The notes: generated by a model from the sequence alone, not told the origin. 64,000 nt of DNA from Anarhynchus alexandrinus (GCA_008711295.1 VUYV01000324.1:188128-252127); one strand, 5' to 3'. Counted from the first letter of the stretch, positions 50,169 to 61,492 are shown. Program-made: numbers and translations.

Positions 50169-51269
50169 CATGGTAACCACTCAGCAGAAGGCCATGGTAT
50201 CCCTGAGCTCTGCACCAAGCAGCTCTGATGTGACCACCCAGACAGAGCTTGCATGGGAACATGCTGCCACCCAGGTGTCAGACTGCAGGGTGTGCCCTGC
50301 TCTTACGCTGGTGTCAAATGGTAGCGGTGAGCAGGCCTGTGGGAGGTGCGCCCAGGTAGAGGAGCTCCTTCGCCGAGTGATGGAGCTCCATGAGGAGGTG
50401 AGTCAATTGAGAAGCATAAGGGAGTGTGAGCAAGAGATAGATAACTGGAGTCGCACCCTGCCTTCCCTGAAAGAAGCACATCAAACAGGCAGAGCTCCAC
50501 ATACAGAGCGCTCCCCACCCTCTAGCAGCGTGGCTGAATATGGAGATTGAGACGACAGCAGCCAGTGGCAACAAGTCCCTGCCCGGTGTGGCAGGCGTGC
50601 CTCCCAGGTAACCCCCACACCATCCCAGGTGCCCTTGCAAAACAGATACGATGTTCTGCAAAGGGAACCGGAGGATGACAAGGACAATAGCTCGCTGAAC
50701 TTGGAGTTGTCACTGAGGCCAAGATGGATTACACCTTGTATAACAACATCCTCAGTTATGAAACAAAGACAGGTCCTTGTAGTAGGGGACTTGATTCTAA
50801 AGGGAGTGGAGGGTCCCATATGTAGACCAGACCCAATCCGTAGGGAAGTCTGATGTCTGCCTGGGGCCAGAGTTAAGGATATACAGAGGAAACTCCCTAC
50901 CCTAGTTCAGCCTTTTGACTCCTGTCCATTATTGATTTTTCAGTTAGGCAATGATGAAATTTCAGGAAGAAGCCTGAGGGCAATGAAGAAAGACTTCAGG
51001 CCCCTGGGACGGCTGGTTAGAGAATCAGGAGCACAAGTAGTGTTCGCTTCTATCCCACCAGTTGCTAAGATTGATGAGAAGATAAACAGGAAATTCCAGC
51101 TGATCAATTCCTGGCTCAGAGACTGGTGTCATCAGCAGCACTTTGGGTTCTTTGATCATGGGCTGCTTTTCAAGACACCAGGCCCACTGGCAGTAAAAGC
51201 CTGTCTCGCAGGGGGAAAAAGGTTTTAGGGCAGGAGTTGGCGGGGCTCATTGACAGAGCTTTAAACTAG
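50169..51269 (+). pseudogene. CR1 ORF1 (coiled coil plus esterase), broken
   Basis: The likely start is the Met of MVTTQQKAMV at 50,169. The N-terminal part has a Cys-containing segment (CRVC, CGRC) and a leucine-rich coiled coil (QVEELLRRVMELHEEV) before IRECEQEIDNW. After a stop at 50,548 the same frame continues through an NRYDVLQREPEDDKD linker into the CR1 ORF1 esterase domain: VLVVGDLILKGVEGPICRPD, a stop at 50,851, CLPGAR, then QLGNDEIS, FRPLGRLV, SGAQVVFASIPP and INSWLRDWC. The SGNH/GDSL nucleophile Ser is Leu here (GDL). A frameshift near 51,220 moves GQELAGLIDRALN, which ends at TAG 51,267, into another frame. In related LINEs ORF1 acts as an RNA-binding chaperone; this copy cannot. 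Confidence 0.88.
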
Positions 51270-51325
51270 ATTCGAAGGGGGATAGGGATAGATCCAGGCT
51301 TGCTAGCAAAAAGCCTGAAAGCGGC

Positions 51326-52192
51326 ATGCTGTCACTAGATTTGGAGAAGGTAGGGGGCATAACCGGGATCCTTAGGAATAAGTCTGGGGGTGGCAGAATT
51401 ACAGCTTCCTCCAGTAAAAAGGAGAAGGAGCCAATAGCCCAGCTGAAGTCCTTATACACTAATGCATGTAGCATGGGCAACAAACAGAAGGAGCTGGAAG
51501 CCATTGTACAGCAGGATAATTATGATGTAGTCACCATCACAGAAACGTGGTGGGATAACTCACATAGCTGTAGTGTTGCCATGGATGGCTATAGGCTCTT
51601 CAGGAAGGACAGGCAAGCAAGGAGGGGCAGGGGGGTGGCCCTGTATGTCAGGGAGTGTTATGAATGTCTTGAACTAAATGATGGTGACAATAGGGTTGAG
51701 TGTTTATGGGTAAGAATCAGGGGGACAGCCAACAAGGCAGATACTGTAGTAGGAGTCTATTATAGACCACCCAACCAGGATGAGGAGGCAGATGAAATAT
51801 TCTACAAACGGCTAGGAGAAGTCTCAAGATCGCGAGCTCTTGTCCTCGTGGGGGACTTCAACTTACCAGATATCTGCTGGGAATACAATACAGCAGAGAG
51901 GGAACAGTCTAGAAGGTTCCTGGAATGTACCAGGGATAACTTCCTGATGCAGCTGGTGAGGGAGCCAACTAGGGAAGGTGCCCTGCTGGACCCGCTGTTT
52001 GTAAACAGGGAAGGGCTTGTGGGGGATGTGACAGTTGGAGGCTGTCTTGGGAACAGTGACCATGAAATGATAGAGTTCTCGATTCTGGGAGAAGCAAGGA
52101 GGGGGGTCAGCAGAACTGCTATCTTGGACTTCTGGCTGAACAGGGAGCTAGGGTTCCAACTTAGGGAGAAAAAGAGGATTTATGGCCTTTGA
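51326..52192 (+). pseudogene. CR1 ORF2 endonuclease domain
   Basis: 288 uninterrupted codons from an ATG. They contain the apurinic/apyrimidinic-like endonuclease that nicks target DNA during LINE insertion. Motifs by residue are TNACS (Asn46), TETWW (Glu73), VYYRPP (Tyr145-146), GDFNLPDICW (Asp177, Asn179), LLDPLF (Asp222) and SDHEM (Asp245, His246), so the known catalytic positions appear intact. After residue 270 the text jumps from ILDFW to LNRELGFQLREKKR. About 60 residues that normally link endonuclease to reverse transcriptase are missing without breaking frame. It then stops at 52,190 (TGA), just before KEGQATQEDY, which continues in the same frame. Confidence 0.9.
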
Positions 52193-53445
52193 AAAGAAGG
52201 ACAGGCCACTCAAGAGGACTACAAGGAGGTAGTGAGGCTAAGTAGGGAAAAAATCAGGAGGGCCAAAGCCCAGCTAGAACTAAACCTGGCTTCTGTTGTC
52301 AAGGACAACAAAAAAAGTTTCTATAAATATATTAGCAATAAAAAGAGGACTAAGGATAATCTCTGTCCTCTAGTAGATGGGGCTGGTAACATAGTGACCA
52401 AGGATGAGGACAAGGCTGAGGTACTTAATGCTGTCTTTGACTCAGTCTTTAGCAGTAGGACCAATTGTTCCCTGAGTACCCAGACCCCTGAGCTAGAAGA
52501 CAGGGATGGGGAGCAGAATGAAGCCCCTGTAATCCAAGGGGAAATGGTGAGGGACCTGCTTCAGCACCTGGAGGTACACAAATCTATGGGACCGGATGGG
52601 ATCCACCCAAGGGTACTGAGGGAGCTGGTGGAGTTGCTCAGCAGGCCACTTTGCATCGTCTATGAACAGTCCTGGCTAACCAGGGAGGTCCCAGCTGACT
52701 GGAGGTTGGCAAACATGACATCCACCCACAAGAAGGGCTGGAAGGAGGATCCAGGGAACTATAGGCCGATCATTCTGACCTCAGTACCTGGGAAGGTTAT
52801 GGAACAGATCATCCTCAGTGCCATTACATGGCACATGAAGGAGAACAGGGTGATCAGGCCCAGTCAGCATGGGTTTGTGAAAGGCAGGTCATGTCTGACA
52901 AACCTGATCTCCTTCTATGATAAGGTGACCCGCTTAGTGGATGAGGAAAAGCTGTGGATGTTATCTACCTGGATTTTTGCAAAGCTTTTGACACCGTTTC
53001 CCATAGCATTCTCCTGGGGAAACTGGCTGCTCATGGCCTGGACAGGTGTACTCTTTGCTGGGTAAAAAACTGGCTGGACGGCCATGCTCAGAGAGTGGTG
53101 GTGAATGGAGTTGAATCCAGTTGATGTCCGGTCACAAGTGGTGTCCCCCAGGGCTTGGTGCTGGGGCCAGTTCTGTTTAATATCTTTATCAATGATCTGG
53201 ATGAGGGGATCGAATGCACCCTCAGTAAGTCTGCAGATGACACTAAGCTAGGCGGGCGTGTTGATCGGCTTTAGGGTAGGGTGGATCTGCAGAGGGATCT
53301 GGACAGGCTGGACCGATGGGCCGAGGCCAATGGTATGAAGTTCAACAAGGCCAAGTGCCGGGTCCTGCACTTGGGTCACAACAACCCCATGCAGCACTAC
53401 AGGCTACAGGGTAAGAGTGGCTGGAAAGCTGCCTGGTGGAAAAAG
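52193..53445 (+). pseudogene. CR1 ORF2 reverse transcriptase, first copy, broken
   Basis: Continues the endonuclease frame: [72 protein letters not shown] and SQHGFVKGRSCLTNL. One base is missing near 52,950 (GAGGAAAAGCTGTGG), shifting the frame. Motif A then reads VIYLDFCKAFDTVSH, followed by a stop at 53,122, [20 protein letters not shown], and motif C reading SADD instead of the family's FADD. Another stop is at 53,272, then [19 protein letters not shown] and LHLGHNNPM. The two catalytic aspartates of motif C remain, but the upstream Phe is Ser. Similarity to this copy ends at GCCTGGTGGAAAAAG near 53,445. Confidence 0.88.
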
Positions 53446-54683
53446 TCCCTGGTGACTGGAAAAAGGGAAACATTGCACCCATTTTTAAAAAGGGTAGAAA
53501 GGAGGACCCTGGGAACTACCGACCTGTCAGCCTCCCCTCTGTGCCTGGGAAGATCATGGAACAGATTCTTCAAGAAGCTATGCTAAGGCAAATGGAGGAC
53601 AGTGAGGTGATTTGAAACAGACAGAGTGGCTCCAACGAAGGTAAATGCTGCTCAGTTCCCCACAACATCATGCTCTCTAAATTGTAGAGGTAGGATTTGA
53701 TGGGTGGACTGTTTGGTGGATAAGGAATTGGTTGGATGGACGCATCCAGAAGGTAGTGGTCAACAGCTCAATGTCCAGATGGAGATCAGTGATGAGTGGT
53801 GTCCCTCAGGGGACTGTACTGAGACCAGTATTGTTTAATATCTTCATCAACGACACAGAGCATGGGATCAAGTGCACACTCAAGAAATTTGCGGATGACA
53901 CCACGCTGAGTGGTGCAGTTGACAGTTTGACACCCCTGAGGGATGGGATGCTCTCCAGAGGGACCTGGACAAGCTCGAGAAGTGGGCCCATGTGAACTTC
54001 GCAAGGTTCAGCAAAGCAAAGTGGAGGGTCCTGCACCTGGGCCAGTATCAATACAGGCTGGGGGATGAAGGGATTGTGAGCAACCCTGCCGAGAAGGACT
54101 TGGGGGTACTGGTGGATGAAACGCTGGACATTAGACGATAATGTACACTAACAGACCAGAAAGCAAACCGCATCCTGGGCTGCATCAAAAGAAGTGTGGC
54201 CAGCAGGTCGAGGGAGGTGATTTTGCCCCTCTACTCTGCTCTTGTGAGACCCCATCTGGAGTACTGCATCCAGCTCTTGAGTCATCAGTACAGGAAAGAG
54301 ATTAACTTGTCGGAGAGGGTCCAGAGGAGAGCCACAAAAATTATCAGAAGGATGGAACAACTCTCCTATCAGGACAGGCTGAGATGTGGATTCTTCAGCC
54401 TGGAGAAAAAAGGTTCTGGGGAGACCTTATTGCAGCCTTTCAGTACGTTAAGGAGGCCTACAGGAAAGACGGGGATAAACTTTTTAGCAGGGCCTGTTGT
54501 GATAGGACAAGGGGTAATGGCTTTAAACTAAAAGAAGGAAGATTTAGACTAGGTATAAGGAAGAAATTCTTTACTGTGAGGATGGTGAAATACTGGAACA
54601 GGTTGCCCAAAGAGGTGGTAGATGTCCCATCCCTGGAAACATTCAAGGTCAGGTTGGACAGGGCTCTGAGCAACCCAATGTAG
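53446..54683 (+). pseudogene. CR1 ORF2 reverse transcriptase and C-terminus, second copy
   Basis: Restarts within the finger domain of a different CR1: [37 protein letters not shown], then a stop at about 53,615. A deletion near 53,620-53,665 removes the SCLTNL to motif A region (DFCKAFDTV). The text resumes at HNIMLSKL and FDGWTVW, then [31 protein letters not shown] and an intact KFADD motif C (53,888-53,899). Later blocks are [38 protein letters not shown], a frameshift near 54,400, [38 protein letters not shown] and [14 protein letters not shown], ending RALSNPM and stop at 54,683. It resembles the 10.3 and 45.8 kb subfamily rather than the first half. Confidence 0.88.
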
Positions 54684-54772
54684 TTGAAGATGTCCCTGCT
54701 CCTAGTTAAACTAGATGACCTTTAAAGGTCCCTTCCAACCCAAACAATTCTATGATTCTATGATTCTATATT
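54684..54772 (+). repeat. CR1 3' untranslated tail with terminal octamer repeats
   Basis: GATGTCCCTGCTCC, then CTAGATGACC, GGTCCCTTCCAACCC and three ATTCTATG-type repeats. This hairpin/octamer end is what CR1 reverse transcriptase is known to recognise. Confidence 0.93.
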
Positions 54773-57700
54773 CCTTTTTCAGGTGTTTTACAAATTCAGA
54801 TACTGAACTGTGCAGAAATATTTTAATTTGCATAGGCTGAATTTTGTGGGAAAGCCATTTGAATTTATTTTAAAAAGCAGCCAGCATCTTTACTGTGATT
54901 GTGGCTGCCTGTTTTCTTGGTAGAATTTAATTTCAGCGAGTTGGTTAAACAAAAGATTGACTGAACAGAGAAAGCCAGACAAAGCAAGAATTTTGAAGAA
55001 ACAGATTACAATATTATGAGCCTTGGTGAGCACTGCAAGGAAAATAAAATTACTTACCAGCTATGCAGAAATATCCAATATCTGTTTTCTGTGTGTTCAC
55101 CAGAGAAACTGTTCTCCTTTTGCCCAAATCTACATAAAACTGTGTCCTGTATTTAGCAGAATGTCAAATGTGATGATTGCAATAATTCATTTGGCCTTAT
55201 GTTAATAAACTTATATTGAAGGCAGTTTTGAATGCTTAATGATTATTACAAGAATAACTGAATCCGTTCAGAAAAAAAGCACCAAAAAATACAAATATGC
55301 ATTTAATCTGAAATAAAGCTAATACAAAATCCTTTTACTGTAAACTAATATAGGTATGTATATAGCTATCACTGAACCGTCTTTGTCCTTAGTGTGATAA
55401 AGGTCTTTTCCCATTTCTTCCTTAATGTCCTCACCCTAACAAAGGACAATGGGTTCACTCTTACGCAGTGATATACATAATGTACTTTAATACATTATTA
55501 TTAATGTGCTCTTAATACAGTAATCTATAATACGGTACTATAATACAGCATTATACAGGCTGTGCCATACGTAGGTTCTTAGAAATGGAAAAAAAAAGTT
55601 TTAAGGGAAATTTCTTGAAGGAAATCACATGGGAAATTCTCTCACTCCCTCATAACCAGTGTACTCCATATCCAAAATGCCTGTTTGCATTTGTCCCTGG
55701 GCACACTCCTGAATCGTTCACAGGGTTTTGCCTTAGAGGGTGCTAGGTCACCTAGCCCAGGGCCAGGACCCCTCTAACAACTAATCAGAGCAGATATGAA
55801 GCTTCAGAAGACAGGAGCAATCCAGAGCCCGGCACTGCTTGATTTGCTAGTGCAGATGTAGTATGAACACCCTGGTCTACCTGTGGTTCTTCCTGAAACA
55901 TCAATATTACAGTAACTAATGTTAGTATTTGTCCTCAGGCCCCATGATCAAAATATAATTTTGTTTTGTTAAAGCCATTCTGTAGTTTAATTACATGGAA
56001 TAAAGGGATTCTGATGTCACAATTTATTTCCATACTTTTTTATTTTTATTATTTTGATTTTGTGTTTAACCAGATTTTTTCATTAAAGATATGAAAGTTT
56101 ATTAATGATTGGAATTGAAGCCCAATAGACTCTGTCTAATGATTGTACATTAGTATGTCAAACACGTAAATATTTTTTCATCCTTAAGAAAGGTGGATTT
56201 AACAATAAAGAAAGGTACCTGTTTGTGTTCCAGCTATTTCAAGGAACAGAAAATGGGAGACAACAGGTACTACATAATTTTATATTTTTTTTCAGTTACT
56301 ATATGTAAAAAAAAGATTATTTTTCTTCAAGAAACAATTCTTTTCCATTGACCCCCCAAAAGGATTTTTTTCATGTGACCAATCTGTCAATGACCACAGT
56401 ATATTCTGTTCCATACATTTGTCTCAGCAATTGTAATCTTGCCCTCTTTAAAAATTACTTCTTTAATGAGGCTATACCGTTCACAACTCTGTGGTAAAAC
56501 CTTAATTACTTTCTCCTAAGTCTCACATTGTGGAGTAGATCTGGCAATCACAGTTCACATCAAACCTAAAACCCAAGAGATCTCTCTTATTACACTGATA
56601 TGTTCAACGTTTAAATTGTTACTTCACTCCACTATACTTTTTCAATCCACAACTGTCTCGTGGGTAAATCAAGAATAGTATTGAAAAAAAGTAATCTGTT
56701 CTTGTTTGCTAATCCTTTTTTCATAATGCTAGTGTTTTGGAGTCCATTTCAGGTAATATACATTTCACTGACAAAAAAGAATTATATGTAAGAATTAAAA
56801 CCAAAAATTCCCTCCTCATTAAGCACATTTGCATTCAGTTTTTGCTTGCTTGTAACTTATTTTATTAATTCCTTTTAACTTTTGCAAATGCATATTAAAA
56901 ATGTAAGCCCTTCTCTGTTTAACAGCTCTGTAGAATAGTTTCCCTGGTTTGAAATTTCACTTAGATGCAATGGAACTAAACCTACTTATTTCTCCATACA
57001 GAAGAAACTCATTACCTTTTTATCTCTTTCAGAAAGCAGGCAAGTAATGTGCTCAGTCTTACATTGTCTATATTCCTCACTTCGGTGTTCTAAATCCTCC
57101 CCACACCAAATTTTAGTCCTTCTATTACATATCACACTATTGTTTATCTTTAATTCAGGCGGGTGTTTTTTTTTCTCAAATCACTTTGAAAAAAATTCCT
57201 CATTTTCTCTTTTGTTTTTGAAACAGTAACAACAAAACCCAAAAATCTTAATGCCATTTATATAATCCAAAAGGTAGTTTCTGGTTAATTATCCTGTGTG
57301 CAGGCTTATTTCTTAGACGATCTTCTTTTGAGTCTGTATGCAGTTGAATGTCTCTGTATTTCCATCTTTTAGTTAACATTGTCTTCTTGCTCTGTGATAC
57401 CTAGAGTAGGAAACTGATTTAGTCCATCTTTCAATGTTTGTCTTCAGGTAAGAAGAAATTTAATAAATGTAAAAGAGTGAAGTGGTTGTTTTCTTTTAGC
57501 CTTTCACTATGTTGAAAACTTTCATATCTTCCTCGTTCTGCTAGGTCCCTTGATTCTCCAAAACACTTTTTCTTAGTGAAGGATTTACACACCCATTAAT
57601 TCACATGCTCTTCTAGTGAAAACTTTATTTTATCTCTGTTCCATTTATTGGTAATATTGTTCTGGTACCATTCTTTCTAGCAACACATCATTTTATGCAT

Positions 57701-58699
57701 CTATGCTCAACTTTGAAACAAACTAATACTACATTTTATTTCAGGCTGGTAGTCTACTCATCTTATGCAAAAATGTTGGGTTTGGTTGCTGTGAATAACT
57801 GAACTAATTATGTCACTTAGATCCTCTTTTTCTTGTTTGCCACACTCTCATGGCACTTGCAAATTCTTGAAAAAACGCGCAAGTCACTGCAGTTCTCACC
57901 ACCTTTCCTGGTGGACATTGTCCTGGGCTGCACCATTTCCACCACCATACAGTTATATGTGCTTTTTTGTTGTTTGAAAAATTGTAACTTGAATCTCTGC
58001 ATACTTTTCTGCTTCAAAATTGTTTTCTGTATCTATTTAGAATTTTAAGTAATATTCACAGTGTCAGGATACAGTCCGTATTTCACAAGATGTGAAAGCG
58101 AATGAGCGGTCTCATGTTTAATAGAAATTAGCTGGCTTTTGCCAGTTTGAATTGTCTTAGTCACCCTGTGTTAGTCAAAAATTAGCTTAGTCATAAACTC
58201 TTTGTTTTTATCTTTCCTTTCACTATGTACTTGAAAACATACTGCTCATGTATCCCACTTCAGAATAAGTAAAGTTCTCTTCATCTATATTTTAGTTTTC
58301 TTTTCCTGTCTTTCTGAAAGCTACTGAAAACATCAAATACTTTGGAATAAACTACTGTCATCTCTATATTTTTTTAACATTTTGTAAAAAGTTGTTTACA
58401 TGTTTTCCATTTTTTCAAGCAGTTCGCTAAGAGCTGGATCTCTTCTCTTTCTCTCCCACCCAAATGATGTAATTTTAGTTCCGTGTTTTACTCCTGATCT
58501 ATCTTGTGGTCAAAAGGCACTCAAAAAGTCTACTTTATTCTGGATTTGTGTATTAGCAGACTAGCATTGTTTAAGAAAAGCCTCTATATAATACAATAGT
58601 TAGTTCTAAGTGGCTTTCACTGTAGTCTTTTAAACATTCATATGATTCCCCACAATTTCCACAACAATTTACTAATGAATATTTATCAGTTAGGCTTCC
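54773..58699. other. AT-rich unique DNA, pyrimidine-biased plus strand
   Basis: No gene or family recognised. Around 55,483-55,560 there is a degenerate repeat of TAATACAGTA / TATAATACGGTAC / TATAATACAGCA. Confidence 0.55.
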
Positions 58700-58975
58700 A
58701 TATCTGTCCACTCTTTTGAACAGTGATCTTTCAGCATGTACAATATATTGACCTAACCGCATTTCTCCATACTCAAAGGAGAAAACTTTTGCCATCTATC
58801 TAGTTATTTTATGGAATTTATGTTTAAAATTTGTAAATGTCTTTTTAATATCTTGTTTAAATGAATAATAAAAATATTTTTGCTGCTGCTTTGCATGTGA
58901 CTGATTTAGTAAGGATAGAATTTCTTGTCAAAATCAGAGAGATGAAATGGAAGCCTTTTACAGAGTATTCCACAG
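58700..58975 (-). repeat. Old diverged repeat, copy 1
   Basis: Aligns by eye, with many differences, to 59,480-59,755 in the same orientation (GCATTTCTCCATACTCAAAGG against CTCATTTCCTAAGTAACAAATG; ACTTTTGCCATCT against CCTTTTGCCTTCT; TAAGGATAGAATTTCTTG against TAAGGGTGGAATTTCTAG). Spacing is about 780 bp. The antisense order resembles old L3/CR1-type LINE sequence upstream of the reverse transcriptase, so the minus strand is likely the sense strand. Confidence 0.45.
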
Positions 58976-59439
58976 GACAGGAGACAGGATACTCTATTCC
59001 TTACATTGAATCCAGCTAATAACTTCAATCACTACAATGAACTTTCAATAATAATACAACCATTGTAATGCAATAGTAAGAGATAATTAATTTGCTTCCT
59101 AAATAATTTTAATCCAAATTGCTCCCTAAAATATTTGCTAATGCATTCACTAGGAAATGAATTCGTAAAGTAGATGGAGTAAGATATAAAAGATATGGTA
59201 TGGGCATTGTTTCTTCGGCAAACAGCTGCTTTGGTTCTAGCAATAGGGAATGTCAGTTCTACCTTTTGATTTCTGCTGAAATATGTCTGTACTATAGGAA
59301 GCATTTATACTCTAACTTGGATTTCCTTAGGCTGAGCTGACTTGATGAATGTATCCGATATGAGCTCTTGCAACATTCCTTATTCTCTTGTTCCCTATCT
59401 TGACTTGTGCTCTTCTCCTGCTACTTAAAATGTGCTACA

Positions 59440-59755
59440 TAACTGGTCAAATTTTCTGTGAAGACTCAAGCAAAGAAGAGATAGAATACTTCAATTGTCT
59501 TGGCAACATCTGTCATTTGATCTCATTTCCTAAGTAACAAATGGATAGTTCCTTTTGCCTTCTTACTCTAATGTTCAATACACAGTGTAAGACAGTTGGT
59601 TCAGAAATTGTATTTTCAGATACCCTTTTTTTGTATACCATTTAGAAAATGTTAATAAAAAATAAAGCTCGTTTGCAGATTTTTCTGTAATAAGGGTGGA
59701 ATTTCTAGGCAAAACCAGAGAAGGAATGCAAGTCCTCTACACAGCAGACCAAGCA
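59440..59755 (-). repeat. Old diverged repeat, copy 2 (L3/CR1-like)
   Basis: The plus-strand text GTGAAGACTCAAGCAAAGAAG, followed by TAGAATACTTCAATTG and ACATCTGTCATTTGATCTC, resembles the antisense of old L3/CR1 LINEs just before the reverse transcriptase. It also parallels the younger CR1 at 62,350 (GAGGCAAAGAAGGCATTCAG). Matches copy 1 to the left. Too degraded to translate. Confidence 0.45.
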
Positions 59756-59831
59756 CTGAAGGATAGATCAGTCTTTTCCCCACTCTGCTCAATTCAGACT
59801 CGTGACTTCAGTCCAGCCTCAGTGTATCAAC

Positions 59832-60130
59832 TGAATCACAGAATCACAGAATCATAGAATGGTCAGGGTTGGAAGGGACCTCTGGAGATCATCTAGTCCA
59901 CCCCCCCCCGCCGCCAGAGCAGGGTCACCTGCAGCAAGTTGCACAGGACAGCGTCCAGGCGGGTTTTGAATGTCCCCAGAGTGGGAGACTCCACAACCTC
60001 TCTGGGCAGCCTGTTCCAGTGCTCTGCCACCCTCAAAGTAAAGAAGTCCCTCCTCATGTTAAGATGGAACTTCCTATGTTCAAGTTTGTGCCCGTTCCCT
60101 CTTCTCCTATCACTGGACAGCACTGAATGC
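59832..60130 (-). mobile_element. CR1 3' end, CACAGAAT subfamily, 5'-truncated
   Basis: Terminal CACAGAATCACAGAATC repeats, then GGTCAGGGTTGGAAGGGACC, a C-rich CCACCCCCCCCCGCCGCC stretch and the ORF2 C-terminus on the minus strand (59,893-60,123). The frame reads [55 protein letters not shown] and AVLCNLL. The [17 protein letters not shown] signature differs from the RGNGFKL...RF type at 10.3 kb, so this is another subfamily. 5' truncation is near 60,130. Confidence 0.93.
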
Positions 60131-61222
60131 CCTTAAACCATTAGCTCTTGCCTCATCTGGGATTCAATATTTTTCTCTCCCTATCCCCAGCCCTGAAAAA
60201 AACCCTGCCTTTGAAGAGGAAGGGATAAACTTGTGTATTTCTGACATCTCTAATCACTGTTAGCCCTTTGTTACTCTCATATTTGAATTGTAGTGTATGA
60301 GAGCTACAGAAATAACTGGATCTCCTCATAATAGTAAGTAAATATATTCTGTATTTCCTTCCTTTCCTTCCTTCCTAAGATATTTATTGCTTAGTGTGTC
60401 TGTATCAGTTGTGATCTGCTTGTGTCTATATTCCTCAAACTTCTAGGAAAGCACAAATCATGCCACTTCTCCCAAGTAAAGTATTCTTTAATATACTTCA
60501 GTGGGACTGCATTGCTAACAAAAATTGCTGCTAACAGAAATTACTCCCTTCCTGCTACTGAAAGTCTCTGTAAAAGTATAATTGCAACAATTCTATCAGT
60601 TTTTCTTAGTTGGGCAAGTAATCAAGGATGGCAGATTGTGGCAGTCCAAAATCAGCACATTATAGCCATTCAGCAACACCTCACTGCATGGCCAAAATAA
60701 TAGAAAATGGAACGGCACAGCTGATAAGCTATTATATTTAAAAGTAGAAATAGTGGGAAAAACAGATTTGGGAAGTGCTATCAAACTTTATTAGGGAAAT
60801 AGAAATTATTCATGGATAAATATTAAAATTTTTATATGATTTTGAATTGGCAAGCTGAAATATACAACCCAAGAAGCAGACACTACAAATAAGGGTTTAA
60901 TAGTGCTGCATGGAGTGGATCTACAGAATGTCAGTTCTGAGGTAGTCATTCTTCTTATCCTTAACAAAAAAAGGTTGTATTCAGTATAGTTTCACTTCAC
61001 AGATCACTGCTGGCATATTAATTAATTTCAAAGCTGAAAATTCGAGTAGAAATATTAGGAAAAAAGGCTTAAGCTTTTTCTTGGTGATGACAGGAATGAA
61101 AGAGTAATGTTTGAATTCACTCTACAAGACTATGACTTTTTTCAAAGTATATGTATAGATATATATGTTACAAGGCAGTTCAGAACCAAGATCAAATCCA
61201 AATGGACGTTTAGGGACTCCTC
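60131..61222. other. AT-rich unique DNA with a TTCC tract
   Basis: (TTCC)n lies at about 60,355-60,376. No gene recognised. Confidence 0.6.
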
Positions 61223-61297
61223 AAAGAATCACAAAATGAGGTTGGAAAGGACCTCTGGAGGTCGTTTGGTCCAACTTTCCTGCTCAAGCAGGCCCAC

Positions 61298-61492
61298 CTA
61301 GAGCCAGTTGCCCAGGACTGTGTACAGATGGCTTTTGAGTATCTCCAAGGATGGAGACTCCACAACCTGCCTGGGTAACCTGTGCCAGTGATCAGTCATC
61401 CTCACAGTAAAAAATTGTTTCCTGATGTTCAGACAGGACAACCTGTTTTGCAGTTTATGCCCATTGCCTCTTGTCCTGTCACTGGGCACCAC
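61298..61492 (-). pseudogene. CR1 ORF2 C-terminus, degraded
   Basis: A 64-codon remnant: [46 protein letters not shown], ending LGNWL and stop. It has the HKL signature of the 59.9 kb subfamily but is more diverged. Confidence 0.85.

Larger units (their letters stand above)
49830..54772 (+). mobile_element. Near-full-length but chimeric, inactive CR1 LINE
   Basis: Most CR1 copies are short 3' tails; this one keeps nearly everything. The layout is a CpG-rich 5' region (about 49,830-50,168), ORF1 remnant (50,169-51,269), ORF2 endonuclease (51,326-52,140), first reverse transcriptase (52,193-53,445), a switch to a second CR1 copy's reverse transcriptase and C-terminus (53,446-54,683), a 3' untranslated tail, and terminal ATTCTATG repeats ending near 54,772. 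The first copy's thumb, C-terminus and 3' end are absent and do not resume after 54,772, so a simple nested insertion does not explain it. Several stops and frameshifts make it non-coding today. Host sequence resumes at TTCCTTTTTCAGG. Confidence 0.93.

Noticed and set aside
49801..50262. 153- and 101-codon minus-strand frames rich in Cys, Trp and Pro
   Set aside because: Shadows of the CpG-rich CR1 5' region and ORF1 on the other strand.
53430..54772. Simple nested insertion of a second CR1 into the first
   Set aside because: The remaining 3' part of the first element does not resume after the second element's terminal repeats, so plain nesting does not fit without an extra deletion.
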